DNA of 64,000 bases from Triticum aestivum (Eukaryota > Streptophyta > Magnoliopsida > Poales > Poaceae). Location of the stretch: assembly GCF_018294505.1 (NCBI RefSeq), contig NC_057802.1:549224353-549288352 (forward strand). Direction: 5' to 3'. The translations under genes and the position numbers were made by a program. Positions 1 through 11,500 of the stretch are shown piece by piece (within the stretch, counting starts at the first letter, position 1; every line of letters begins with the position of its first letter). The notes beneath the pieces were generated by a model. It did no database searches, was not told the DNA's origin, and saw only the letters and a list, made by a program, of their open reading frames with translations.

Positions 1-2892
1 TTTACCAAAATATATAGATGCATTAATTAAATAAGAGATATTGTGATATCCCAACATATCCATGTTCCAACATGGAACAAACTTCAACTTCACCTGCAAC
101 TAGCAACGCTATAAGAGGGGCTGAGCAAAAGCGGTAACTTAGCCAAACAACGGTTTGCTAGGAAAGGATGGTTAGGGCTGACATGGCTAAAAAATAGGAG
201 ACATGATATAACAAGTGATAGGTAGCGGAGCATGGCAATAGAGCGAACAACTAGCATAGCAAAGATAGAAGTGATTTCGAGGGGTGGTCATCTTGCCTGC
301 AAGATTCTCAGAGTTGTCGAAAGCTTGATCCTCGTAAGCGTACTCGACAGGTTCCTCGTTCACGAACTCGTCTCCCGGCTCTACCCAAGACAAGAACACA
401 AACAAACGGAACCACAATCAACAACGAGAAATGCGCAAGCAACATGATGCAAGACATGTATGATATGCAAGATATGATATGCGATGCGTATGCGTGCTCC
501 GGAAGGAAAATGATAAACATGGAAGTAACTTGGCAAACCAAGCATGCCACTGGAAAGATGAGATGATTTCGGTCGAAATCGATATAAAGATCACCGGAAT
601 CGGATGCACGGTTTGCAAATGGCAAGCAAAACAAGAATGACACTAATCTGCGATAAACAGCAAGATAGCACATAAAATACAACAAGTAACAATGCTACAG
701 CACCCCAACATAGCAACAAAGCATAAGACAGTAATCTACAGGAGATGCTTGACAAAAGATGAACACTGAGCTACGGCTAGTTCACAACATATCAAGCTCA
801 AACAAGCATGGCAAAAGTGCAAAAGATTACAGGTTCACAGACTTGGTGAAAAACTGGACATGGCAGAAATCAGCATCAGGTAGCAATGTTCATAGCACGA
901 AAACAACATGCTACAGGAACTTAACATAGCAAAAAAAAGCATGGTAGTGTACTACTAAAAGCACATGACAAAAGTCCCTTACTGACCATAAGCCAAAAAG
1001 GACCAGAAGATATGATGGCAAGCATGTAAACATAGCAAGTTTCGTTATCAGGTTCCAGACTTAGCAGAAAAACAGAGCATGGCAGAAATATAAATATGTA
1101 GGCCTCTTTGTGAGCTTGATGCACTCACTACAGAGCAATGCATGACAAACCAAGCATACCTACAGCAAGATGGCATGTTTATGAAGCTATCCATGGCAAG
1201 AACAATTGCATAATATGTTTGGACCAACTACAATAAGCTTGGCAAGATTGCAAATCATGTTACGAATCTGCCATAAATATTTTATAGCAAAAGTAGAGCA
1301 AGATTGCGTCATTCTATGGTACTCTAAAATTGCAAACAATTGCAGGAATGGATCAATTACAACTATAGCTACAAAAACTCCTTACTGAACATCTCCAAAA
1401 TATGCATGGATATCCCTGTAGCATCAAGTTTACATGGCAACAAAATTACAGCAGACAAAGACTTAGAGAAATCACTAAGTCCCTGAAATCAGAATTATTA
1501 CGGGACCTACTTTGCATGCTTGTGGTAGTCACCACAGAGATCACAAAAATACATGGGCTATACCACTGGAAATATGGCATGTCATACTTCAAAACACATG
1601 TAGAGCTCATGCTCAAAAGATGCACAGATTAAATGTTACAAAAATGACAAATCTCCAAGTTCTGATAAGAACCCGAGATTAACAGCAACTAGCCCTCTTC
1701 CAACGAAGATCTGGGCATCAAGATGACCTCTAATGAACATGGTGCAATTGAACAAAATGAAGATCATCACGACACGAACAATTTGACATATTATACGCGC
1801 GAATCGGAGCTACATGCACAAAGTTATCGCATCTCGAACATAGGCACTTGCTGAGAAAATTCTGAGACTTAGAAAAAAATGGTCGCGAGGGAGAGGTCAA
1901 CGCACGTGCAGTGTTTGAGCGGATCCAGATCGGGACGAAGCCGGTGGAGCTCGCCGGAGCTGCGGGGAAGGCGCGGCGGCCGGGGAAGAAGAGGAAAGAG
2001 GCGGCGCCTCGGGGCCGAAGGAGGAGAGGCGCGGGCGCGGCGGCGGTCGGCGGCGCCGGCCGGAGCTGCGGGGGCGATGGCGGCGGCGCCGGCGGAGCCC
2101 CGTGCCGGCGGTGGCAACGGGCGGCGGCCGGGTCGGGCGTGCGGATCCGGGAGGCGGCGGCGGATCGGGCCGGGCGGGCCCCGCCTGGGCCCGGCGGGCC
2201 GGCGGCGTGGGAGAGGGAGGAGGCGACGTGGCGTGCTCCGGTAGGCTGCGGGCGGCGGCGGCGAAGTGTCCAGAGGCGGCGGACGTGTCCGGCGGCGGCG
2301 GGGAAAAACCTAGGGTTTCGTCTGCGAACGTAAATTCGGGGTGCTCACATATAAATAGGTAGAGGGAGCTAGGAGACTCCAAATGAGGTGCGGTTTTCGC
2401 CCACACGATCGTGATCGAACGACCTAGAGCATGGAAGAGAGTTTGGTGGGCTTTGGGCTGGTTTTGGAGGGGGTTTTTGCTGGACACTCAATGGACATTG
2501 CGGAGGCCCGGTTAACCGTTGGGGTACCATACGACCTCCGAATGGAACGAAACTTGACCGGTAGTCTCCGGGTGGTATATTAAGACCACTTGACAAGCCT
2601 CGGTCCATTCCGAGAAAGTTTGACACACGCACATGAAAAGAAAACAAGAGGGGTGCACCGGAGGAGATAGGAGCGCCGGATTGGAAAACGGACAACGGGG
2701 AAAATGCTCGGATGCATGAGACGAACACGTATGCGAATGCAATGCACATGATGACATGATATGAAAATGCATGACATGACAAAATACAAAACGAAAGACA
2801 AAACCCGACAACGGAGGGAAAAACATATGTCATAGCCGGAAATGGCAAGAGTCGGAGTTACAAATATGGCAAGTTACATGCGGGGTGTTACA
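1..2892 (-). repeat. 3' LTR of element 1 (cut by window start)
   Basis: Positions 1-2892 repeat 9830-12936 almost exactly. I count about 12 substitutions and 3 single-base indels over roughly 2.8 kb outside the gap. The minus-strand LTR start (TGTAACACCCC) is at 2892 and the remaining part, equivalent to 8503-9829, lies off the window. A TATA-like TATAAATA at 2350-2357 sits just upstream of the GC-rich stretch 1879-2330. The many GC-rich frames in that stretch have no recognisable product and are not genes. Confidence 0.92.
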
Positions 2893-2912
2893 ACACTCCA
2901 CCACTACGAGAG
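2893..2912 (-). other. Candidate polypurine-tract region of element 1
   Basis: Immediately inside the 3' LTR the minus strand reads GTGGTGGAGTGT before the LTR start TGTAAC. It is purine-rich and sits where plus-strand DNA synthesis is primed in LTR retrotransposons. The equivalent site in element 2 (63093-63111) has the same sequence, which supports a conserved function. Confidence 0.5.
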
Positions 2913-4304
2913 GATCTCGTCCCGAGATCTAGGACTGAAAGAACTCCGGATATTCGGAACGGAGATGGTCCTCGCGTTCCCAGGTGGCTTCCGGTCGGAA
3001 TGGTGCGACCACTTCACTTTGAGGAATTTGATAGACTTGTTGCGAGTCTTGCGCTCCGTTTCTTCAAGAATAGCAACTGGGTGCTCATGATAAGACAAAT
3101 CTTCTTGAAGGTCAATCTCTTCGAAGTCGATAGTGCGCTCAGGCGTCTTGAAGCACTTGCGGAGCTGTGACACGTGGAACACATCGTGCACGTTCGCGAA
3201 GTTGGAAGGAAGCTCAAGTTGATAGGCGAGGTCGCCTCTTTTGCCAAATGATCTTGAAAGGACCCACGTATCTAGGGGCAAGCTTCCCTTTGATGCCGAA
3301 GCGACGAGTGCCTTTCATTGGAGAGACGCGGAGGTAGACATGGTCTCCGATCTCGAAAGCCAAATCACGATGCTTACTATCATAGTAACTCTTCAGGCGC
3401 GATTGCGCGGCTTTGAGATTATCACGGATGACTTTACACATTTCTTCAGCTTCAGTGATTAAGTCATTGCCAAGAAGTTTGGCGTTCACCAGTCTCTGAC
3501 CAATTGAGAGGAGTACGGCACTTTCTTCCATAGAGAATCTCGAATGGGCCTTGCCCGAACTCGCTTGGAAGCTGTTGTTGTAGAGAATTCAGCATAAGGG
3601 AAGACAATCTTCCCATTTCATGCCAAAGGAAATGACACAAGCCCTGAGCATATCTTCAAGAATTTGATTGACTCGCTCGACTTGGCCACTAGTTTGAGGG
3701 TTAAAAGCTGTGCTGAAGCGAATGTTAGTGCCCATGGCCTTCTGAAAGGAGTCCCAGAACTTAGAGGTGAAGATGCTTCCACAATCAGAAGAAATCAATT
3801 GTGGAATGCCGTGCAAAGAGACAATTCTGGAGGTGTAGAGCTCTGTCATCTGAGCTGCTGTTATGGATTCTTTGATTGGAAGGAAATGAGCCACTTTAGA
3901 AAGCTTGTCGATGACAACGAAGATAGCATCATTTCCGCGCTTGGACTTGGGAAATCCAGTCACGAAGTCCATTTCAATATGATCAAACTTCCATACTGGG
4001 ATAGCGAGAGGTTGGAGGAGACCAGCTGGTCGTTGGTGTTCTGCTTTCACTCTTCGGCAGACATCACATTCATTCACGAATTGAGCAATTTCTCGCTTCA
4101 TTCGAGTCCCACCAATACGACTGCTTGAGGTCATGATACATCTTCGTACTTCCAGGATGAATGGAAAGGAGAGAATTGTGCGCCTCGTTCATTATGACTT
4201 TCCTTAGATCACCTTTCGGAACCACAATCCGGTCCTCGAAGAACAAAGTGTCTCTGTCATCAATGCGATAGCACTTGTATTTGGAAAGACCCTTGTCGAT
4301 ACCC
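2904..4304 (-). pseudogene. Integrase and chromodomain of element 1, frameshifted
   Basis: Pieces in several frames together match the C-terminal half of a gypsy polyprotein: integrase zinc-binding region (H..H and ECDVC), catalytic core with Asp in MDFVTGFP, Asp in SSDCGSIF and Glu in GQVERVNQ, a GPFKI C-terminal domain, and a chromodomain ending near KVKWSHHSD. Compared with element 2 (61737-63075), single-base length changes occur near 4302-4304, 4108-4110, 3594-3602, 3583, 3478-3480, 3246-3248 and 2991. No intact integrase can be read. The catalytic residues survive at the codon level, so the loss looks recent or is due to sequence errors. Confidence 0.85.
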
Positions 4305-7300
4305 ACGTTTCACCTTCTTCACCATGGCATCAAGGAGTTGTGCCTCACGAATTTGATCTTCCAAAGTAGGAGATACTATGAGGTTGGCAAGAAAGCCTTG
4401 AGGAACAACTTGGAGATTCAGCTTGCGGAAAGCTTCACAAAGATCCGGTTGGAAAGGCTTAAGAATTAAGCTGTTGCAATAAGCTTTCCTGCTTAAAGCA
4501 TCTGCAATGACATTTGCCTTGCCTGGAGTATATTCAATACTCGGATTGTACTCTTGAATCATTTCGACCCATCGAGTCTGCCTGAGGTTGAGGTTGGGCT
4601 GAGTGAAAATATACTTGAGACTCTTGTGATCAGTGAAAATGTCCACTTGTCTTCCCAACAAGAGATGTCTCCACGTAACCAAAGCATGGACAACTGCCGC
4701 CAACTCAAGATCGTGAGTGGGGTAGTTCTTCTCGTTGGGCTTCAACTGCCGAGAGGTATAGGCCACAACTTTCTTCTCTTGCATTAACACAGCACCGAGA
4801 CCTTGGAGAGAAGCATCACAGAAAACTTCATACGGCTTGGATTCATCAGGAGGAGTCAAGACAGGAGCTGTGACTAGTTTCTGTTTGAGAGTGTTGAAAG
4901 CAACGTCACACTCAGGAGACCAGACATACTTCACATGCTTCTGTAGGAGGTTGGAAAGAGGCTTTGCAATTTTGGAGAAATTCTCAACGAATCTTCGGCA
5001 ATAGCTTGCAAGACCCAGAAAACTGCGGAGCTGCTTGACATTTTGAGGAGGTTCCCAATCCAGAACTGCGGACACCTTCTCGGGGTTAACAGCGATGCCT
5101 TTGGCGGAGATGATGTGACCAAGGAAAAGAACTTCATCGAGCCAAAACTCACATTTGGAGAACTTCGCATAGAATTGATACTCTCTGAGCTTGTCGAGCA
5201 CCAATCGCAAATGTTTGGCATGATCCTTCTTATTCTTGGAGAAGACCAAGATATCATTGAGATACACCAGAACGAATTCATTGGTATAGGGGTTGAAGAT
5301 GAAATTCATCATCCGAGAGAACACCGGAGGAGCATTGACAAGGCCGAAAGACACGACAGTATATTCATAAGAACCAAAGCTCGTTCTGAATGTTGTCTTG
5401 GGAATATCTTCTTCACGAATGCGAATCTGATGATAACCCATACGAAGGTCAAGCTTCGAGAATACTTTAGCACCTTTGCGTTGCTCAAATAGCTCATTGA
5501 TGTTGGGAAGTGGGTACTTGTTCTTGATTGTCTTCTTGTTCAATGGACGGTAGTCGACACAAAGTCGGTCCGTGCCATCCTTCTTCTTGACAAAAAGAAC
5601 ACCACAACCCCATGGAGAAGAACTCGGTCTGATCAAACCCAGACGTTCTTGTTCATCGAGCTGCTTCTTCAATTCCTTCAGCTCGTTTGGTCCAAGCTTG
5701 TATGGACGCTTGCAAACGGGTACAGTACCAGGCTCTAGTTCGATAACGAACTCAATTGGTCGATGAGGAGGCATACCCGGAAGCTCTTCTGGAAAGACAT
5801 CTTGATACTCGCAAACGACTGGAATTTGAGAGATGGCATCCAATTCGCCCTTCTCATTGAGAGAGAAAAACCGAATGGTTTCGTCACGAGCGGCAAAAAT
5901 AATCACATCCTCAGACGAGTGTGTCAATTGAATTTCCCTGGCGGCACAATCAAGTTGAGCCTTGTGCTTAGAAAGCCAGTCCATCCCGAGAATAAGATCA
6001 ATATCCGAGTCACCAAGAACAATTGGAGAAGACTGAAATTTATAGTCACCCATCTTGATGGAAACATCCGGGACACAATTATTAGAAGTCATTTGCTTGC
6101 CCGGAGACACAATCTTCAACGGGATAGGGATCTTTTCCGTCACAAATTCATGCTTGGCAACAAAAGGTCTTGAAATGAAAGAAAGAGATGCACCAGTATC
6201 AAAAAGAACTTTTGCAGGAATATCGTTAACAGGAAGATTACCCATTATCACATCAGTAGATTCCTCCGCTTGAGCTGCATTCATCATGTTCACCTTTGCA
6301 AACTTTGGGTTATGCTTGACCACTGCATTGCTGGAGGATCTGACAGGAGGAGGAGGAGGAAGACGCCTCTGGTTGAAGCACTTGTTAGCATAGTGACCTT
6401 TCTGCTGACATTTGTTGCAAGTCACCTCTGAGAGTGGACGGTGATAAGGAGCATTGGACCTGGGAGCTTGATTCTGAGACTTGTTCTGATAGCCAGAGTT
6501 GGAAGAGTTTGAAGAACCATGGCCACCTTTGTTCTTCTGCTGGTACGGCTGACGAAAAGGAGGAGGAGGAGGCAACCAGAACTTCTGTTGCTTAGCTGTC
6601 ACAAGTGAGGAAGAAGAAGACTGAACTGCGTCCCTGACTCTTTTCTTAGAAGCCTCACACTTGAGCTGAGCAGCCTCTTGCTTCAGTGCCATATTGTAGA
6701 ATTGATCAAACTGAGTGGGCTCAACAAGAACGAGAGCTAACTGCAGATCCTCTTTAAGGCCACCTCTGAAGTGATAGATCATACTCTTCTCATCAGGAAC
6801 GTCTTGTTTAGCGAAGCGAGCAAGTTTCTGAAACTGAATGTTGTATTGAAACACAGACATGTTTCCTTGCTTGAGATTGCGGAACTCCTCACGCTTGCTC
6901 TCAACAACACTTTGTGGAATGTGGTGCGCTTTGAAGTCCCGACAGAAGTCAGTCCAAGTGATCACACGACCTCCTCTGGAATCTTTGTATTGCTGAAACC
7001 AATCAGCAGCTTGGTCCTTGAGCTGGAAAGAAGCAAACTTGACAAAGTCCTCAGGCCTGACATTGCTACATTCAAAATGCTTGTTGATGTCCACGAGCCA
7101 ATCATCGGCATCCGTGGCCTCGGCACAGTAGCTGAAAGACTTGGGCTGATTTGCGAGAAACTGGTTGAGAGTGGCAAAGTGAAACTGATTGTTGCCTTGA
7201 CCTTGATTGCCTTGATTGCCTTGCCCTTGAGTACGTTCTTGCAAGAGTTGCAGAATCATCTGAGCATTGGCGTTGGTGGCTGCCATGATTGCTTGCCATG

Positions 7301-7382
7301 CCTCCGGAGGTGGAGGTGGTGGCGGAGGGTTCGCTTGACTCCCTTCATTGCGATCCGGATTCTGACGCGTTGGCGGAGCCAT
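4260..7382 (-). CDS. gag-pol: Gag-protease-reverse transcriptase-RNase H polyprotein (5' part of a broken gag-pol)
   Basis: One frame stays open for about 1,026 codons from the ATG at 7382 to the frameshift near 4303, with a short out-of-frame tail to 4260. The start at [10 protein letters not shown] was chosen because Gag homology begins there; the open frame upstream to 7661 is leader. From the N terminus: Gag capsid-like region (WFQQYKD, RGGL), a zinc knuckle [14 protein letters not shown] near residues 321-334, aspartic protease with DTGAS near 393, RT ([19 protein letters not shown]), and RNase H ([21 protein letters not shown]). The RT catalytic box reads YLND, whereas active gypsy RTs have two adjacent Asp there; the Asn codon is at 5256-5258. 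The product would form virus-like particles and copy element RNA, but this copy's RT is probably inactive. Confidence 0.87.
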   Translation of the reverse strand: MAPPTRQNPDRNEGSQANPPPPPPPPEAWQAIMAATNANAQMILQLLQERTQGQGNQGNQGQGNNQFHFATLNQFLANQPKSFSYCAEATDADDWLVDINKHFECSNVRPEDFVKFASFQLKDQAADWFQQYKDSRGGRVITWTDFCRDFKAHHIPQSVVESKREEFRNLKQGNMSVFQYNIQFQKLARFAKQDVPDEKSMIYHFRGGLKEDLQLALVLVEPTQFDQFYNMALKQEAAQLKCEASKKRVRDAVQSSSSSLVTAKQQKFWLPPPPPFRQPYQQKNKGGHGSSNSSNSGYQNKSQNQAPRSNAPYHRPLSEVTCNKCQQKGHYANKCFNQRRLPPPPPVRSSSNAVVKHNPKFAKVNMMNAAQAEESTDVIMGNLPVNDIPAKVLFDTGASLSFISRPFVAKHEFVTEKIPIPLKIVSPGKQMTSNNCVPDVSIKMGDYKFQSSPIVLGDSDIDLILGMDWLSKHKAQLDCAAREIQLTHSSEDVIIFAARDETIRFFSLNEKGELDAISQIPVVCEYQDVFPEELPGMPPHRPIEFVIELEPGTVPVCKRPYKLGPNELKELKKQLDEQERLGLIRPSSSPWGCGVLFVKKKDGTDRLCVDYRPLNKKTIKNKYPLPNINELFEQRKGAKVFSKLDLRMGYHQIRIREEDIPKTTFRTSFGSYEYTVVSFGLVNAPPVFSRMMNFIFNPYTNEFVLVYLNDILVFSKNKKDHAKHLRLVLDKLREYQFYAKFSKCEFWLDEVLFLGHIISAKGIAVNPEKVSAVLDWEPPQNVKQLRSFLGLASYCRRFVENFSKIAKPLSNLLQKHVKYVWSPECDVAFNTLKQKLVTAPVLTPPDESKPYEVFCDASLQGLGAVLMQEKKVVAYTSRQLKPNEKNYPTHDLELAAVVHALVTWRHLLLGRQVDIFTDHKSLKYIFTQPNLNLRQTRWVEMIQEYNPSIEYTPGKANVIADALSRKAYCNSLILKPFQPDLCEAFRKLNLQVVPQGFLANLIVSPTLEDQIREAQLLDAMVKKVKRGYRQGSFQIQVLSH

Positions 7383-8484
7383 CCTGAAGAGGGTGACATC
7401 CGTTAGCATCTTGATAGACAAAAGATAAGTAGAATCAACGGATAGAAATTGCAACATATAGTCTTCACAATAAACATTCGAGCGAAGATGAACGAATGAA
7501 TTCCGTAGTAAATCATCACACTTCCATAAGTTGAGAAGCCACTTGCAAAAGATATGGAATGAACAAAATAAAACAAAGTATTGGCCTGCAGAATAAGCCG
7601 GAACAAACATATGATAGAAATTTCGTCCGAAGATTTCGTGGTGGGGCCCACACGGGCTCAATCATACAGCACCATCATGTACAAGGCTGTGCACATGACA
7701 TACGAAGCGTCCCCGAGTCGTCAAAGCCATGGACTCTTTAAGACACAACGAGACCACTGTAAAATCAACTGTATACAGGCGGACCACTAGACGTCGAACC
7801 CCAATCTCATATCATGCATCTGTCGGAAAGATATCCTAAGGCTACTAGAATTCCCACTTATAAACTCCCGAAACTTTCTGGTTATGCAATCTGGTGTAGG
7901 GGATACAGGGGACACAAATATATATCACCCAAACTAGCAATCCCTAGATCCAGCTGTATCCATCCGTCAACACATAACCAAGAAACCTTCGGAAATCGTT
8001 TACCTCAACCTTCGAAAAACATCCGTTATACAAGTTATGGCAATACTCCCGAACTCCCGCCCCAGTACTGGGTGGCGTCGAGGTGATCTCACCAACAACT
8101 GCATAAAAGAGATTTCGATGTCGGCGAAACTCAGGTATTCCAGAACTGCAACGATAAAATTGTGACGACAACACCTCGGAGCTCAACTCCCCGGGACACT
8201 GCCACAACCCCTAAATGACAGGAGGCACCAAGAACAATGTTCTCGTCACAAATCGATCAGAACGGTTCCAAGATACCCGCGTGATCCTAAAAAAAAAATT
8301 AGTGAAGTTTGAGGAGAGAATAGTCAAAACTCTACGTCAGGAGACCTCACCAGAGCGACGAAGGGACTGAGGAGTAAAAAGAATCCTACTCTCCGATATA
8401 TATAATCCTAAGACTCAAAACATTTTTGTTCTAGACTCAACAACGCCAGCGATTCGATCAAGCAGGGGGCTCCTAAGTCGGGGA
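7383..8484 (-). other. Untranslated leader of element 1
   Basis: About 1.1 kb lies between the primer-binding site and the gag start. I see no conserved coding signature. The short frames here show no family motifs, and the open frame continuous with gag (7383-7661) precedes the region of Gag similarity. Long leaders of this kind normally carry packaging signals; none can be pointed to by eye. Confidence 0.6.
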
Positions 8485-8485
8485 T

Positions 8486-8500
8486 GGCTCTGATTACCAA
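8486..8500 (-). other. Primer-binding site of element 1 (tRNA-iMet type, one extra base)
   Basis: Two bases inside the 5' LTR the minus strand reads TTGGTAATCAGAGCC. The usual plant initiator-Met tRNA complement is TGGTATCAGAGC(C), so this site carries one extra A. Position and the rest of the match identify it as the minus-strand primer site. Confidence 0.75.
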
Positions 8501-8502
8501 CT

Positions 8503-11500
8503 TGTAACGCCCACGATGCGGCTATATCTCCCACGTGTCGAGGCACGACTTAGAGGCATAACCGCATAGTGGTTTTGTCGCAAGAAGGGTCATCTTCACA
8601 CAATCCCATGTAATGAACAAGAATGGGATAAAGAGTTGGCTTACAATCGCCACTTCACACAATACATAAATATCATTCATACATCATCCAAAATACAATC
8701 ATATAGACCGACTACGGTCAAAATCCAGATAAAAATAAGACAACCCCAAATGCTAGATCCCCGATCGTCCCAACTGGGCTCCACTACTGATCATCAGGAA
8801 AAGACACATAATAACGACCACGTTCCTCGTCGAACTCCCACTTGAGATCGACGCCATCATCTGCACTGGCATCGTCGGCACCTGCAACTGGTTTTGGAAG
8901 TATCTGTGAGTCACGGGGACTCAGCAATCTCACACCCGCGAGATCAAGCCTATTTAAGCTTATAGGACAAGAGGTGCAAAGAGGTGGAGCTGCAGCGGCA
9001 AAACCATATATGGTGGCTAACTTACGCAAATGAGAGCGAGACGAGAAGCAATGGAACGGACGTCATCTAGCAATGACCAAGAAGAGGTCCTGAGCACCTA
9101 CTTACGTCATACATAACACAGACCGTGTTCACTTCCCGGACTCCGCCGAGAAGAGACCATCACGGCTACACACGCACTTGGTGTATTTTAATTGGGTCAA
9201 GTGACAAGTTATCTACAACCGGACATTAACAAATTCCCATCTGCCTCATAACCACGGGCACGGCTTTCGAAAGATAATACCCTGCAGGGGTGTCCCAACT
9301 TAGCCCATCATAAGCTCTCACGGTCAACGAAGGATAAACCTTCTCCCAGAAAGACCCGATCAGTCTCGGAATCCCGGTTTACAAGACATCTCGACAATGG
9401 TAAAACAAGACCAGCAAAGCCGCCCGAATGTGCCGACAATTCCCGATAGGAGCTGCACATATCTCGTTCTCAGGGCACACCGGATGAACACTACGTACAG
9501 CTAAAACCAATCCTCAAGTTTCCCCAAGGTGGCGCTGCAAGTGGCTCTAGTTTGGACCAGCACTCAGAGGAACACTGGCCCGGGGGTTTAAAATAAAGAT
9601 GACCCTCGGGCTCTAGAAAACCCGGGGGAAAAAGGTATAGGTCGCAAATGGTAAAACCAAGGTTGGGCCTTGCTGGAGGAGTTTTATTCAAGGCGAACTG
9701 TCAAGGGGGTCCCATAAATCACCCGACTGCGTAAGGAACGCAAACTCAAGGAACATAATCCCGGTATAACAGTAACTAGGGCGGCAAGAGTGGAACAAAA
9801 CACCAGGCATAAGGCCGAGCCTTCCACCCTTTACCAAAATATATATATGCATTAATTAAATAAGAGATATTGTGATATCCCAACATATCCATGTTCCAAC
9901 ATGGAACAAACTTCAACTTCACCTGCAACTAGCAACGCTATAAGAGGGGCTGAGCAAAAGCGGTAACTTAGCCAAACAACGGTTTGCTAGGAAAGGATGG
10001 TTAGGGCTGACATGGCTAAAAAATAGGAGACATGATATAACAAGTGATAGGTAGCGGAGCATGGCAATAGAGCGAACAACTAGCATAGCAAAGATAGAAG
10101 TGATTTCGAGGGGTGGTCATCTTGCCTGCAAGATTCTCAGAGTTGTCGAAAGCTTGATCCTCGTAAGCGTACTCGACAGGTTCCTCGTTCACGAACTCGT
10201 CTCCCGGCTCTACCCAAGACAAGAACACAAACAAACGGAACCACAATCAACAACGAGAAATGCGCAAGCAACATGATGCAAGACATGTATGATATGCAAG
10301 ATATGATATGCGATGCGTATGCGTGCTCCGGAAGGAAAATGATGAACATGGAAGTAACTTGGCAAACCAAGCATGCCACTGGAAAGATGAGATGATTTCG
10401 GTCGAAATCGATATAAAGATCACCGGAATCGGATGCACGGTTTGCAAATGGCAAGCAAAACAAGAATGACACTAATCTGCGATAAACAGCAAGATAGCAC
10501 TTAAAATACAACAAGTAACAATGCTACAGCACCCCAACATAGCAACAAAGCATAAGACAGTAATCTACAGGAGATGCTTGACAAAAGATGAACACTGAGC
10601 TACGGCTAGTTCACAACATATCAAGCTCAAACAAGCATGGCAAAAGTGCAAAAGATTACAGGTTCACAGACTTGGTGAAAAACTGGACATGGCAGAAATC
10701 AGCATCAGGTAGCAATGTTCATAGCACGAAAACAACATGCTACAGGAACTTAACATAGCAAAAAAAGGCATGGTAGTGTACTACTAAAAGCACATGACAA
10801 AAGTCCCTTACTGACCATAAGCCAAAAAGGACCAGAAGATATGATGGCAAGCATGTAAACATAGCAAGTTTCGTTATCAGGTTCCAGACTTAGCAGAAAA
10901 ACAGAGCATGGCAGAAATATAAATATGTAGGCCTCTTTGTGAGCTTGATGCACTCACTACAGAGCAATGCATGACAAACCAAGCATACCTACAGCAAGAT
11001 GGCATGTTTATGAAGCTATCCATGGCAAGAACAATTGCATAATATGTTTGGACCAACTACAATAAGCTTGGCAAGATTGCAAATCATGTTACGAATCTGC
11101 CATAAATATTTTATAGCAAAAGTAGAGCAAGATTGCGTCATGCTATGGTACTCTAAAATTGCAAACAATTGCAGGACTGGATCAATTACAACTATAGCTA
11201 CAAAAACTCCTTACTGAACATCTCCAAAATATGCATGGATATCCCTGTAGCATCAAGTTTACATGGCAACAAAATTACAGCAGACAAAGACTTAAAGAAA
11301 TCACTAAGTCCCTGAAATCAGAATTATTACGGGACCTACTTTGCATGCTTGTGGTAGTCACCACAGAGATCACAAAAATACATGGGCTATACCACTGGAA
11401 ATATGGCATGGCATACTTCAAAACACATGTAGAGCTCATGCTCAAAAGATGCACAGATTAAATGATACAAAAATGACAAATCTCCAAGTTCTGATAAGAA

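Noticed and set aside
1879..2487. Several overlapping GC-rich frames of 120-196 codons on both strands in the element 1 LTR
   Set aside because: They lie wholly in the GC-rich LTR leader, have Arg/Gly/Pro/Ala-only composition, and occur again in the 5' LTR (some reading through the N gap). No family motif.
7383..7661. Upstream extension of the gag frame to an earlier ATG at 7661
   Set aside because: Hydrophobic, Cys-rich translation unlike Gag; the ATG at 7382 begins the sequence typical of this family.
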